This document shows, one piece after another, positions 25,772-36,900 of a DNA stretch of 64,000 nt. Below the pieces are notes generated by a model. That model was not told the DNA's origin. It was given only the letters and a program-made list of their open reading frames with translations, and searched no databases. The DNA comes from Hymenobacter setariae (GTDB lineage Bacteria; Bacteroidota; Bacteroidia; Cytophagales; Hymenobacteraceae), in the NCBI RefSeq assembly GCF_007713685.1, contig NZ_VMRJ01000001.1:974129-1038128 (forward strand). Reading direction: 5' to 3'. Position 1 is the stretch's first letter. Each line of letters starts with the position of its first letter. The position numbers and the translations under genes are program-made.

Positions 25772-27646
25772 TCAGTTTTGCTTGAGCAGCAAGCAGGCGC
25801 CTCCGCCAGGAGCCAGCTTTATTCGGATGACATCCATGGCGCTCACTTGTCTGGTATCGGTGGTGTAGCTTTCGTGCTGCGTACGGTAGTCGGCCTGGGG
25901 GCCATCCTGCATGAGGGACGCCGTGTAGCGCCCTTTGCCTAGGAAAGAGAGCGGAATGGTTAGCTCGCGGGCTTGTTCGTTTGTGGCAGCACCCACTAGC
26001 CATGTTTTATCCTGGGCCTGCCGAGCCATGACGATGTACTCGCCAATCTCGCCTTGCACCGTTTTGCTGGCCAGCCACGGCATTTTTTGCGCAGCAATAA
26101 AACGCAGTAGCTCCGGGTGCTTTTGATAGTTTTCCGGGATGTCGGGAATGATGGTAGCCCCCGAAAACACGATGAGCGTACGCGCGGCTTCGCCCGCCAA
26201 GGTCGAGGGTACGGGCGAGGAATTATCTACGCGGCCAGTCTGCGTGAGGCTGGCAGAGCCATTGTTCATGTCCAGCGGGCCCGCTACCATGTTGACGAAA
26301 ACCGACGTCACGAAGGTCTTGGGCTGCACTACCTGGTGGCCGTCGAGCTGCGCTTTGCAATACTCCCGGGTCACGGCGTTGGGGAAGGTACGCATTTGCC
26401 CGTAGGGGTGCGTAGGCCCATCATGAAAATCACACAGCAAGCGGTTCTGCGCGCACAGCTCCGTAATCAGGCGTGTGCGCTGGTTTTTCTCGGCAGGGGT
26501 GCCCGACATAAAGCCGTATTTGATGCCGACCGCGCCCCAGTCGTGGTAACGCTTCAAGGTTTGGGCTAGGTCATAGTTACGGCCGCCAACGTCGTTGAGG
26601 TAAAGCCAGATGCCTACACCTTTTCCCTTACCGTAGGCAATGAGTTCGTGCACCTGCGCCACCTTGCCGCCCTTCACGGGGTCCGATTCTTTGCCAAATT
26701 CGGGGCCATACCAATCGGCATCGAGCACGAGGTAGGGCAGCTGGTTAGTCGCGGCGAAATCCACCATTCGCTTCCACGAAGGCAGCGACATATTGTAGGT
26801 GAAATTTTCGGTGCGGGCGCCGTTAATGCGCCAGTCCCAGAGCGCCACCCCCGGCTTGACCCAGGAGAAGTCCTGGCCCTTGGCGAGGGGTGGGCATAGC
26901 AACTCGAGTAGGTGTGAATCGACGAGGTCGCCCGGGGTTTTGCCGTACATAATCACCTTCCAGGACGTGGTCGGCTGCGACGCGATGGTAAAAATGGTCT
27001 CGCCCTTCGCAGCCTGCAGTTGCAGTGGCTCGCCGCTGCTTAAGTCGGCTTCGTGCAGAGCCAAGTACGTCGCACTGTCCACTTTCACGGTCATAACGGG
27101 CGAGCGCTTACCCGCGCAATCGGCTAGCTTTTCGGGCCCTAGGTTATGGTTTTCGCCGTTGTAGTACCACGCCGTGTAGTTACCGGCAAAGGCAAAAGTA
27201 GTCCGCTCAGTAGGGGCTTGACCGGCAGGATAAACGTAGCGAAAAGCGATGCCTTCGTTGTAAGCCCGCGCAATGATTTTATACGTTTTGAGGTCGAGGG
27301 TCAGCTCGTTGTACTGGTCGGGCACTAGAGCCCTTTTGCCCCAAACCGGTTTCCAAACAGTATTAACGGCCCGCCGCAAGATGGTGGGCACTACAAGGGC
27401 ACCGGGCTGCTGCAGGCCGAGCTTGGAATCTTGCAGCAGCACTTTCGACTGCGCCCTAAATGTGTAAGTGAGAGCGCCGGCCGGGTCGTAGCCAAGTTGT
27501 AAGTGAAGTGCCTTGTTGGGCGATACTAAGGTGGGCAGAGGCTCCGCTGGCGCGGTTTGGGCTTTTGCCACTGGCTGCTTCGGCTTGGCAGCAAGCAGTT
27601 GCGGTGCTAGTAGCAGTAGAAACCAAAAGCTGGCTCTCATAGGCAT
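25772..27646 (-). CDS. GH97 family glycoside hydrolase
   Basis: A 624-residue exported enzyme with a signal peptide (SFWFLLLLAPQLLAA). The N-terminal beta-supersandwich (SPNKALHLQLGYDPAGALTY; ELTLDLKTYKIIARAYNEGI) is followed by the barrel domain (LPYLVLDADWYGPE; GVGIWLYLNDVGG; GAVGIKYGFMSG; HDGPTHPYGQMRTFPN) and a C-terminal beta domain, the GH97 plan of SusB-like alpha-glycosidases. GIKYGFM has Gly where retaining members carry the nucleophile Asp, which points to the inverting type, but the Glu-rich motif after TREYC differs from SusB. ATG 27646 replaces a longer frame from 27895, because the added part is spacer. It is divergent from the sugar symporter. Confidence 0.85.
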   Translation of the reverse strand: MPMRASFWFLLLLAPQLLAAKPKQPVAKAQTAPAEPLPTLVSPNKALHLQLGYDPAGALTYTFRAQSKVLLQDSKLGLQQPGALVVPTILRRAVNTVWKPVWGKRALVPDQYNELTLDLKTYKIIARAYNEGIAFRYVYPAGQAPTERTTFAFAGNYTAWYYNGENHNLGPEKLADCAGKRSPVMTVKVDSATYLALHEADLSSGEPLQLQAAKGETIFTIASQPTTSWKVIMYGKTPGDLVDSHLLELLCPPLAKGQDFSWVKPGVALWDWRINGARTENFTYNMSLPSWKRMVDFAATNQLPYLVLDADWYGPEFGKESDPVKGGKVAQVHELIAYGKGKGVGIWLYLNDVGGRNYDLAQTLKRYHDWGAVGIKYGFMSGTPAEKNQRTRLITELCAQNRLLCDFHDGPTHPYGQMRTFPNAVTREYCKAQLDGHQVVQPKTFVTSVFVNMVAGPLDMNNGSASLTQTGRVDNSSPVPSTLAGEAARTLIVFSGATIIPDIPENYQKHPELLRFIAAQKMPWLASKTVQGEIGEYIVMARQAQDKTWLVGAATNEQARELTIPLSFLGKGRYTASLMQDGPQADYRTQHESYTTDTRQVSAMDVIRIKLAPGGGACLLLKQN

Positions 27647-27852
27647 TACGGTACGAATAGTTGGCACAAGGGCGCGGCAAAAGCCCTTGCACCCTAGGGC
27701 TAGTGCCCCGAGCAAAGTAAGCGACGAACACCCTACTTGGCCGACCAGCCCTAACCCAGACGCGCCCTCACTGGCACAGCAAGGATAATATGATACAATA
27801 GATAGAGAAAATGATACACGGATGACGCATACCATCGCAATAGCTTTGCGAG

Positions 27853-27894
27853 TGAAATATGTTAAGCTTAAGAAGCTTGATGAGCCATATTTCA
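27853..27894. promoter_or_regulatory. Inverted repeat before the symporter gene
   Basis: TGAAATATG (27853-27861) and CATATTTCA (27886-27894) are perfect 9-base inverted repeats centred 33 bases apart, 12 bases before the symporter ATG. They lie in the divergent promoter between GH97 and the symporter and may bind the nearby AraC regulator, though AraC sites are more often direct repeats. Confidence 0.5.
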
Positions 27895-27906
27895 AAAATC
27901 ATTTGA

Positions 27907-29502
27907 ATGAATAATTTACGCGTTCCTGATTTAGTAATCATTGGCTTGTATTTGCTAGCCATGATTGGCGTTGGCATTTATTTCTCTCGAAAGAATGACA
28001 ACGCCGAACAATACTCGCGCGCGTCCGGCTTAATTCCTGGCTGGGCCATTGGCTTATCCATCTATGCTACTTTTTTAAGTAGCAATACTTTTCTAGGTGT
28101 GCCAGGCAAAGCCTTTGGCAGCAATTGGAACGCGTTTGTATTTAGTATTTCCATGCCATTCGCCGCCTGGATTGCCACTAATTACTTTATTCCTTTCTAC
28201 CGCAGCACTGGCGAAATATCAGCGTATACCCACCTAGAGCATCGTTTTGGGCCTTGGGCACGCACATACGCTGTCACCTGCTTTCTGCTGACGCAATTGG
28301 CTCGTATCGGCTCCATCTTCTACGGCATTGCCCTCACGCTGCAAGCGCTTACTGGCTTTTCGATGGATATGATTATGCTCATCACGGGCATCTGCATTAT
28401 TATCTATACAGTGCTAGGTGGTATAGAAGCCGTTATTTGGACGGAAGTAGTGCAAGGTATAATTAAGACCGTTGGTGCTTTACTTATCATCGGCTTGATT
28501 ATATATGATATGCCAGGCGGCGTAGCGAAAATCATAGACATCGGTCAGGCCGATGGTAAGTTTAGCTTAGGTGGGTTTAATTTAAATTTCACTCAATCTA
28601 CCTTTTGGGTTGTGTTTTTATATGGCTTCTTTATTAACCTAAGCAATTTTGGGGTCGACCAGAATTATGTACAGCGTTATCATACGGCGGCATCATTGCC
28701 GCAAGCCGCCAAGTCTCTGTGGCTATGCGTGTGGCTGTATGTACCTGCGTCCCTCTTGTTCTTGGTTATCGGCTCTAGTCTATTTGCTTATTACCAAGTA
28801 CATCCCGAGTTTATTCAAGCAGTTAAGCTACAAGTAGCCGCGGCGAACCTCCCCCCTACCGCAACAGCAACCCAACTAGCTAGCGCGGCCATGCGCTTGT
28901 CGCCTGCTGACTACGGCGACAAAGTGATGCCGCACTTCATAGTCACCAAAATTCCGGTGGGTTTTGTGGGGCTCATTGTATCCGCTATTCTGTCGGCGGC
29001 CATGAGCACCATCAGTTCCGGCATGAATGCCTCGGCTACTGTCTTCACCGTCGATATCTATCAGCGCTATTTCAAATCCGGCATGACCAGCCGCCAAACG
29101 CTGCGGCTCTTGCACCTTGCCACCGTTTGCTTTGGCTTGCTTGGCATGGGCACCGGCATTGCCATGATTGGCGTCAAGAGCGTGCTAGATACTTGGTGGG
29201 AACTCTCTGGCATCTTTGCCTCGGGCATGCTGGGCTTGTTTCTACTCGGCGTCATAAGCCGCCAAACCCGAAGCCACGAGGCGTTGACGGCGACCATTAT
29301 CGGCATCTGCGTTATTGTTTGGATGACCTTCTCAAGCCGTCTGCCCGAGGAGTATGCCAGTTTGCGTAGCCTATTGCACAAAAGCATGATTATCGTGATA
29401 GGCACCCTCACCATTTTCCTAACTGGACTCCTGCTCACCAAGTTGCGAAAAGGCACGTCCGCTTATAGCCCGGCAGAGCCCGTTAATCAACCGGCTCACT
29501 AA
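27907..29502 (+). CDS. Sodium:solute symporter (SSS family)
   Basis: A 531-residue transporter with about 13 hydrophobic helices. It begins LVIGLYLLAMIGVGIYFSR and has the SSS features SKLN-like N-terminal positions, WIATNYFIPFYRSTGEISAY, a VIWTEVVQGIIKTVGAL helix and VGLIVSAILSAAMSTISSGM, which matches the SSS sodium-site helix 8. Family members carry sugars, sialic acids or other small acids with Na+. It is upstream of and 34 bases from the aldolase-family gene, so the substrate is probably the substrate of that enzyme. Base composition is clearly AT-richer than most of the window. Confidence 0.9.
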   Translation: MNNLRVPDLVIIGLYLLAMIGVGIYFSRKNDNAEQYSRASGLIPGWAIGLSIYATFLSSNTFLGVPGKAFGSNWNAFVFSISMPFAAWIATNYFIPFYRSTGEISAYTHLEHRFGPWARTYAVTCFLLTQLARIGSIFYGIALTLQALTGFSMDMIMLITGICIIIYTVLGGIEAVIWTEVVQGIIKTVGALLIIGLIIYDMPGGVAKIIDIGQADGKFSLGGFNLNFTQSTFWVVFLYGFFINLSNFGVDQNYVQRYHTAASLPQAAKSLWLCVWLYVPASLLFLVIGSSLFAYYQVHPEFIQAVKLQVAAANLPPTATATQLASAAMRLSPADYGDKVMPHFIVTKIPVGFVGLIVSAILSAAMSTISSGMNASATVFTVDIYQRYFKSGMTSRQTLRLLHLATVCFGLLGMGTGIAMIGVKSVLDTWWELSGIFASGMLGLFLLGVISRQTRSHEALTATIIGICVIVWMTFSSRLPEEYASLRSLLHKSMIIVIGTLTIFLTGLLLTKLRKGTSAYSPAEPVNQPAH

Positions 29503-29536
29503 CTGAGCCCCTCCTCTTCTTTCCGACTACCTACTA

Positions 29537-30463
29537 ATGGAAAAATCACGAAAGGGATTTGTCCCAGTCATGCTCATGCCATTCCAAAACGATGGGCAAA
29601 TTGACTACGACTCACTTACTAAGCTGACAGAGTTGTACTTAGCAGCCGGCGCTACTGGCTTATTTGCTAATTGCCTCTCCAGCGAGATGTTCGAGCTAAC
29701 CCCTGAGGAGATGCTCAAAACCATCACGCATATCATAGACCTAGTAGCTGGTGCCGTGCCAGTGGTAGCCACCGGCACCTTTGGTGGCCTAATTAGGCAA
29801 CAAGCTGACTTTGTGAAGCGCGTCCATGATACCGGCACCGAAGCCGTTATTACGATTACCGGCTTACTCGCCAGCGCAGACCAGTCTGACGAATACTTTA
29901 ATGACCAAGTATTCCAACTACTCGACCTGACACCCGGCATTCCCCTCGGTTTCTATGAATGCCCGGTGCCCTATAAGCGCCTGCTATCGCCCGAGCAGCT
30001 GAGAAAGTTTGTTGAGACTGGTCGCGTTATCTACCACAAAGACACCTGTCTCGACCTAGGCCAAGTGCAGCAAAAAATCGGTGCCACCGCAGGCTACAAG
30101 TTCGGCTTATACGATGCCTACATGGGGCACGCAGTCGACTCGCTCAAAGCCGGCTCGGCTGGCCTATCCTGCATTCAGGGCAATTTCTATCCCGAGCTAA
30201 TTGTATGGTTGTGTAACCATTATGATGACACCTCACGCGCTGACGAAGTAAAGGCTGTAGAACAGTTTTTCGTACACAACATGCATGTCATGCACGATGT
30301 ATACCCCATCGTAGCCAAATACTCTCTCAAGCAACGTGGCATCGACATTTCAACCTTTACGCGGCGAAAGGTTGGCATTTTCTCGAGCGAGATTAAAAAG
30401 AATATTGAAAAACTAAACCTTGAATACGCGCAACTGCATAAAAGCTTGGAGTACGCTCTCTAA
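29537..30463 (+). CDS. Dihydrodipicolinate synthase / N-acetylneuraminate lyase family aldolase
   Basis: A 308-residue class I aldolase of the DapA/NanA superfamily (TIM barrel). GFVPVMLMPFQNDGQIDYDSL is the typical start; LFANCLSSEMFELTPEE replaces the G-[ST]-T-GE strand; FYECPVPYKRLL holds the conserved Tyr; and VIYHKDTCLD contains the probable Schiff-base Lys in HKDT. The substrate is likely pyruvate plus an aldehyde, or the reverse cleavage of a 2-keto-3-deoxy or sialic acid. It follows the SSS transporter by 34 bases, and the two form an uptake and cleavage pair. It could equally act on another keto acid sugar. Confidence 0.85.
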   Translation: MEKSRKGFVPVMLMPFQNDGQIDYDSLTKLTELYLAAGATGLFANCLSSEMFELTPEEMLKTITHIIDLVAGAVPVVATGTFGGLIRQQADFVKRVHDTGTEAVITITGLLASADQSDEYFNDQVFQLLDLTPGIPLGFYECPVPYKRLLSPEQLRKFVETGRVIYHKDTCLDLGQVQQKIGATAGYKFGLYDAYMGHAVDSLKAGSAGLSCIQGNFYPELIVWLCNHYDDTSRADEVKAVEQFFVHNMHVMHDVYPIVAKYSLKQRGIDISTFTRRKVGIFSSEIKKNIEKLNLEYAQLHKSLEYAL

Positions 30464-30482
30464 TTCCTACTTCTTACCTACC

Positions 30483-31379
30483 CTAGGCGGCTGCAAATTC
30501 TTTACGGTTATGACTTAAGTAATTGCGCTTATATTCCAACGGTGTCATTTTAGTTATTTTCTTAAAATGACGGTAGAAATTAGATACATTATTAAAACCA
30601 CACTCAAAGCAAAGTACCTCAGTAGGTAATTTATCTTCAATCAGAAGGCGGCAAGCGTGGCTAATACGAATTTCAATAAGGAAATCGTAGTAAGTCTTTT
30701 TAGTAATAAACTTGAAATATCGGCAGAACGATGTCACACTCAAGTTACTAATAGAAGCAATTTCTTCAAGCGTTATTTCTTTTTTATAGTTTGTCAATGT
30801 ATAGCTACACACTTTGTTAATTCGTATCGTATCTGACTCATTTGATTGTGCAAAGGCATGGTATGTTGTAGCAATGGCTTCGCTTTCATCAGTTTCGGCT
30901 AGCACCTTCAAAATAGAAAGCAGCACAATAATTCGATTGAGATTAGTGGCTTTAACCGCTGCATACATTAAGGGAATGAGCTTTTCTTTGGCCTCGCCGC
31001 TCACTATCAAGCCATTTTTTGCTTTCTCGAATAGCTTCGGCAGGAGATACGCCTCGGGTAAGCCAAGCAGATAGCGCCCTAGGCAATCGGGCAAGAACTG
31101 AATAACGATAGCTTCAACAGCTAATTCAGAATTTTGCTGAAAGTATTCTTCTTTGCAGCGCCATGTATGAGGAAGGTTTTCTCCAAGCAAGACAATCTCA
31201 TTTGAGGAAAAATTACTGATATTATCACCTACTAATCGCACGCCTTCTCCCCTGATTACATAGTGCAATTCTAATTCGGGATGATAATGCCAAATAGTGC
31301 CAAAATTCGCTCGGCGCTCGTGCCGAACGCTAAATGAGTTTTGCGTACTAATAGGCACTTTGTGAAAATAGGCTTTCAT
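30483..31379 (-). CDS. AraC family transcription regulator, low GC
   Basis: A 298-residue AraC regulator. The N-terminal cupin region has FGTIWHYHPELELHYVIRGEG with His and Glu, and the C-terminal HTH has ITLEEIASISNLSVTSFCRYFK and CFECGFNNVSNFYRHFKKITKMTPLEYK. It faces the aldolase gene and probably controls the sugar locus. Its base composition is much more AT-rich than most of the window (one 60-base line counted 25 percent G+C, others about 38-45), which suggests a different origin. Confidence 0.9.
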   Translation of the reverse strand: MKAYFHKVPISTQNSFSVRHERRANFGTIWHYHPELELHYVIRGEGVRLVGDNISNFSSNEIVLLGENLPHTWRCKEEYFQQNSELAVEAIVIQFLPDCLGRYLLGLPEAYLLPKLFEKAKNGLIVSGEAKEKLIPLMYAAVKATNLNRIIVLLSILKVLAETDESEAIATTYHAFAQSNESDTIRINKVCSYTLTNYKKEITLEEIASISNLSVTSFCRYFKFITKKTYYDFLIEIRISHACRLLIEDKLPTEVLCFECGFNNVSNFYRHFKKITKMTPLEYKRNYLSHNRKEFAAA

Positions 31380-32250
31380 AAAATCTGAATTAGCGAGGGT
31401 GGGAGAATAGTAGCGGAGGCAACTCTTCGGAAGAGCAATTATTAAGGATGCATCGGTTAAGGCGACGCAATTTTAGTTGTGCTGACAAGCCATTTTTTAT
31501 TTATAGATTAAGCAAGCACAAACGCTTCTCCTAAACAAAGGCCATTGATGGAGCAGTATAGCCTTTTAGAGCTTTACTCTACAATCTTATCCTTTGGCCT
31601 GACTTTCGGCAGACTGAAAATCACCGCCTCTGCTGTAAAGCTTTGGCGGCAGAAGTCGGCGCTAAAGTTGGCGTAAGTTACTTGAATTATCACTTTCTAC
31701 CGGGTCTACTTTCATTTCGCAAGCCTCACTGTAAATAAGGCGGCAAGGCCCTAGGTGCAACTCGTACCTATACATTGACAGTCAACACCATGCACTACCC
31801 CCAAAAGCAATCAATTGCTTCTTAAAGCCAGTGCAAGATTACCCTAGGAGTCCCTGCGCGTTGCGACCGCTGCGAAGCCGGGTCTCTTAGTATCTGTTCT
31901 CAGTCGGGTATTCCACTTAACGTGTGCTTTCTAGCTCAGCTGTGGGCTGAAGAATTTGCTGTACACCCAACAAATGGGCAAGCAGAGCAGGCAGCTTTGG
32001 GCTACCTAGCTAGCCCATGGTAATATCCTACAGTAAGTAGATAATAACGAGTAATGACGCTGATTGCCGGGCAATCATATTTGCATATCCGCTCAGCAAG
32101 CCTTTCAGGCTCAGATTATTTCGGGGGCAGTTAATACTTCTTATACCTTACTAAAGGTGTAGGCTGGCTATCTGCTGCTGCTTTTTGAGTGGTTTTTGAA
32201 TTAACCATCGCTTCAACTTCTACTCGAAGCAATTACTACTTACACCTGCA
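31380..32250. other. Long spacer with decayed coding sequence
   Basis: About 870 bases without an intact gene. It holds the TetR-like fragment at 31562-31738, a small hairpin AAGCAAT-CA-ATTGCTT at 31805-31820, and two CCTAGG sites. The rest looks like degraded sequence. Confidence 0.45.
31562..31738 (+). pseudogene. Fragment resembling the TetR/AcrR DNA-binding domain
   Basis: A 58-codon frame without a start, following a TAG at 31559-31561 and ending at TAA 31736-31738. It contains ALAAEVGAKVGVSYLNYHF, closely matching the TetR helix-turn-helix pattern (IAxxAGVSxGxxYxHF). The rest of the protein is missing. It is probably a relic of a regulator gene; chance similarity is possible. Confidence 0.4.
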
Positions 32251-33903
32251 ATGGATTCTACTCTAAAAGAAGTCTTATTAGTTGCAAGTGGTGATTTGCG
32301 ATTAGCTGCTAATCAAGACTGCTGGGCGGCGCAATACGAAATGGAGCAGTTGCTTGCTGCAGCCTTACAAAAGCAAGGATGGTCGGTAAAGCGCGCTCAT
32401 CTATATGATGCCCAGAAACAGCACGGATTTATTGATTCCCAGAAAATGGGGATGGAAGTATTTCGCACGCTCGATGCAACGCAGCCCTTGATTGTGGCCG
32501 AAAGCGTGTGGCAATACACCCACCATGTACTAGCTGGCCTTACCACCCACCAAGGCCCTATTCTAACGGTGGCTAACTGGAGCGGACAGTGGCCTGGCTT
32601 GGTGGGTATGCTGAATCTGAATGGCTCCTTAACCAAAGCCAACGTAACCTATAGCAGCCTGTGGAGCCAGGATTTTACGGATGAATTCTTTGCGCGCGGT
32701 CTGCAAGAGTGGCTTACGACTGGCACCATTACGCAAGATGACAGCCACGTCACCGACCTAGGCTCAGTTCAGCTGCCCGCCGAGGAGGAGCATCTAGGCC
32801 GGGGCTTTGCGCGCCAGCTAAAGCGCGACAAAGCCATTATGGGCGTGTTTGACGAAGGCTGCATGGGAATGTATAATGCTATCATTCCCGACGAACTGCT
32901 GCACCCTACGGGCTTATTCAAAGAGCGTTTAAGCCAGTCGGCTCTGTACGCGGCGATGCTTACGGTACCCGATATAGAAGCCCGCCAAGTGCTGGACTGG
33001 CTGCTGGCCAAGGGCATGAAATTTAACTGGGGAACTGATGGCGTGACCGAGCTAACGGAAGCCCAAACGCTGGAGCAGTGCAAGATGTACATCGCTGCGC
33101 TGCGCCTGGCCGATACCTTTGGCTGTGCCACCATCGGCATTCAATACCAGCAGGGCTTAAAAGACCTTACGCCCGCCAGCGACCTAGTAGAAGGGCTACT
33201 GAATAACCAAGACCGGCCCTCCGTGTACTCGGCAGAGGGCAAGGAACTGTACGCTGGGCAAGCCCTCCCGCATTTCAACGAGGTAGATGAGTGTGCTGGT
33301 CTCGACGCGCTGCTCACCTACCAGCTGTGGCAAAAGCTGGGGCTGCCAGGCGAGACTACACTGCATGATTTGCGCTGGGGGGAGCACTTTACCGGCCCCG
33401 GCATCGATGCCTTTGTATGGGTTTTTCTGATTTCGGGGGCAGCGCCGCCGGCCCACTTTGTGGGGGGCTACGCAGGCGCTAGCAGCGAGCGGCAGCCTCC
33501 CATGTACTTCCGCCTAGGTGGGGGTAGCCTCAAAGGAATTAGCCGACCCGGTGCCATTGTGTGGAGCCGCGTGTACGTGATGGATGGCAAGCTGCACTGC
33601 GACCTAGGGGTGGGCGAAGCCGTTACCCTGCCAGAAGCCGAAACTCAGCGCCGCTGGCAAGAAACTACTCCGCAGTGGCCGATTATGAATGCCACACTCA
33701 AGGGCGTGACTCGCGACCAGATGATGGCTCGCCACAAAGCCAATCACATTCAGGTGGTCTACGCGGCCGACGAAGCCAGTGCCCAACGCGCCTGCCGGAT
33801 TAAGGCAGCGGCTATGGCCGAGCTAGGTATCGAAGTACACTTCTGCGGCCAGGTAGAGGTAGCTAAAGTCACCTTAGCAACCTACAGTGGCACAGCGAAC
33901 TAG
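32251..33903 (+). CDS. L-fucose isomerase-like protein
   Basis: A 550-residue cytosolic protein of the L-fucose/L-arabinose isomerase type. It has [42 protein letters not shown], the central motif [40 protein letters not shown] (Glu and Asp for metal) and a C-terminal beta domain ([20 protein letters not shown]). This fits metal-dependent aldose-ketose isomerases, but it differs from FucI and AraA enough that the sugar cannot be named. It lies upstream of SusC and SusD. The promoter-proximal codons are AT-richer than the rest of the gene. Confidence 0.75.
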   Translation: MDSTLKEVLLVASGDLRLAANQDCWAAQYEMEQLLAAALQKQGWSVKRAHLYDAQKQHGFIDSQKMGMEVFRTLDATQPLIVAESVWQYTHHVLAGLTTHQGPILTVANWSGQWPGLVGMLNLNGSLTKANVTYSSLWSQDFTDEFFARGLQEWLTTGTITQDDSHVTDLGSVQLPAEEEHLGRGFARQLKRDKAIMGVFDEGCMGMYNAIIPDELLHPTGLFKERLSQSALYAAMLTVPDIEARQVLDWLLAKGMKFNWGTDGVTELTEAQTLEQCKMYIAALRLADTFGCATIGIQYQQGLKDLTPASDLVEGLLNNQDRPSVYSAEGKELYAGQALPHFNEVDECAGLDALLTYQLWQKLGLPGETTLHDLRWGEHFTGPGIDAFVWVFLISGAAPPAHFVGGYAGASSERQPPMYFRLGGGSLKGISRPGAIVWSRVYVMDGKLHCDLGVGEAVTLPEAETQRRWQETTPQWPIMNATLKGVTRDQMMARHKANHIQVVYAADEASAQRACRIKAAAMAELGIEVHFCGQVEVAKVTLATYSGTAN

Positions 33904-33992
33904 CTCCTGGCGCCTCCTACATCAGCTGCCTTACTAAGTCGGCATTTTCAACGTCATCTACCCATCATTCCCACCTCTACACCACTGCTTAC

Positions 33993-36900
33993 ATGAAAGG
34001 AAGATTACTAACCTTAACGTTTCTGCTTGGGGGGCTACAAGCCAATGTGCTGTTAGCAGCTGCCTCTCCGAGTGAGAATTATTGGCGGGCGTGCTTCGAT
34101 AGCGACGAGCCGACAGCCGACAGGACCATTCAGGGACGGGTCACTGATAAGAAAACCGGCGAAGGCATTCCGGGCGTCACCGTCGTGCTGAAGGGAACGA
34201 CCAAGGGCACTACGTCCGATTTGAACGGCAACTACACCATTGGGGTGAATGGAGCCGCCGATGTATTGGTTTTCAGCTCAGTTGGCTTCTCGAGCCAGGA
34301 GATTACCATCGGGGATAAGAACTTACTCAACGTGGTATTGGAAGCCGCCAACCGGGCGCTCGATGAGGTAGTGGTGGTCGGGTACGGCGCCCAATCTCGG
34401 CGCAACGTGACGGGAGCGGTGGCGAAGGTGGACATGAAGCAGACCGAGAACCTGCCCAATACCAACGTCACCCAAGCGTTGCGCGGGCGGGTAGCGGGGG
34501 TGCAGTTCACGGATAATGGCCGGCCAGGTCAGAACGGCTCCATTCTCATTCGGGGGCCCCGCTCGCTGAGCGGGGGCAACAATCCGCTAATTGTTCTAGA
34601 CGGTATTTTCTTCAATGGCAGCTTGTCCGACATCAACCCCAACGACATTGAGTCGATGGAGGTGCTCAAGGATGCTAGCGCGGCGGCCATTTACGGCTCG
34701 CGGGCAGCAAACGGGGTCATTCTGATTACCTCTAAAAAGGGCACTACTCAGAAGCCCACGGTTCGCATCAATGCCTTTACCGGCATATCGGAAATGGGCC
34801 ACACGGTGAAGCTTCTGAGCCCGGACCGCTACCTGCAAAAAACGCTCGACTACCGCGCCCAAAGCGGCCTGCCCGCCGACCCCGCCAATGTGGCGAGCTA
34901 CCTAACTACTTCGGAGGCTGCCAACTACAAGGCCGGAATCACGCTCGACCCCTGGAAAGCGGCGTCGCAGCCGGGGCGCATTGGGTCCTACGACTTGAGC
35001 TTGTCGGGCCGCAACGACGCTACCAATTACTACTTGTCGGCGGCTTATACAGACGAAAAAGGGCTGATTTTAAACGACAACCAAAAGCGCGTTACCCTGC
35101 GCGCCAACGTCGAAAACCAGGTGGCAAAGTGGCTGTCGGTGGGGTTGAACTCGACCTTTATTCGGCGTGATTTGTCGGGCCGGGAAGCCGACGTTTCTAG
35201 CATTTACTACAGCAGCCCTTTTGGAACGTGGACGTACCCCGACGGGGAGCCTACGCTGTACAGCGTGCCGGAAGAGCAAATTTCTGGCAACCCGCTGCGC
35301 AGTGTATTGCTGACGAAGAACGAAGAAATTTACAACAACTTGTTTAGCAATTTCTACGCGATAGTTAATGCGCCATTTGTAAAAGGGCTATCATACCGGG
35401 TCAATTTTTCGCCTAATTATCGCTGGAACCACACGTACAACTTTACGCGGCAGGACCGCCGCTTGCCGAACAACACAACCAGCGCCAGCAAATACAACCA
35501 AGAAAGCTATGACTGGGTGCTGGAGAATATCCTTACCTACAACAAGCAAATCAACGAAAACCACGGCTTTGACCTGACGCTGCTTTATGGCCGCAACCAC
35601 CAGCAGTCAGAATCGACCACGGCCAGTGCCAATCAGCTGAGCTCGGACGCCCTAGGCTGGAACAGCCTGACGCTGGGCGGCACGCAAACCACCCTTTCGG
35701 ATGCCGCCAAAATTGACGGTATTTCGTCGATGGCCCGCTTGAACTACCGGTTTAAAGAGCGGTACCTCGTGACGCTAACCGCCCGGCGCGATGCCAGCTC
35801 GGTCTTCGCCGAAAACAACAAGTACGCCACCTTCCCGTCGGCCGCCATTGCCTGGATAGCATCGGACGAGTCGTTCCTGAAAAAGGCGACATTCATTGAC
35901 TTGCTCAAGTTTCGCGTGTCCTACGGCTCGGTTGGCAACCAAGCCATTCAGCCTTACCAGTCGCTCAGCCTATCAGGCATCACGCAGTACGTATTCGGGG
36001 ATAGCGGGCCAACGTCGGTGGGAATTTTTCCTGCTACAATGGCCAACAACGACCTGAAATGGGAAACCACTGCCACCGCCAACGCCGCCGTGGACTTCAC
36101 CTTGTTTAAGGGCCGATTGGGCGGCACTGTCGAAGTGTACAATAGTGACACCAAGAACCTCATCGTGCAGCGGACGCTGCCTAGCCTGACTGGCTACACC
36201 AGCGTGCTGACCAACCTAGGGGCCACCAATAACAAGGGCATTGAGGTAACGCTGAACACGGTCAATTTGCGGCGGCGCAACTTTGAGTGGAGCAGCAGCC
36301 TCGTGCTGTCGGCCAACCAGAACAAGATTGTGCACCTCTACCGCTCCGACACGAACGGCGACGGGCGAGAAGATGACGACCTGAGCAACCGGTGGTTTAT
36401 TGGGCAGCCCATCACCGTTTACTACGACTACGTTTTTGACGGCATCTACCAAAAAGGTGATAACCTGCCGGCCAACGCCAAGCCCGGCGACGTGCGGCTG
36501 AAAGACTTGAACGGGGACGGTAAAATCGACGCCACCAACGACCGGACGATAATTGGGCAGGGCGGCCAGCCGAAGGTGCGCTGGGGCATCACCAACAATT
36601 TCAGCTACGGCAATCTGTCGCTGTCCGTGTTTGTGAACGCCATGCAGGGCTGGATGTCCGACTTCATCTTGCTGGACCCCAATTCGACCCGCAGCGAAAA
36701 CTCGCCGGGCCGCGCTCTCAACCAGATTGACGCCGGCTGGTGGACCGCCGACAACCCCTCGACGACCCGTCCCTCGCTGGTGTACACCAACCCCCTGGGC
36801 CACAACTACTACGTGAGCCGAAATTTTGTCCGCATTCAGGACGTATCGCTGGCCTACAACTTCCCCGCCCCAGTGATAAGCAAGCTTGGCTTTGCTAACC

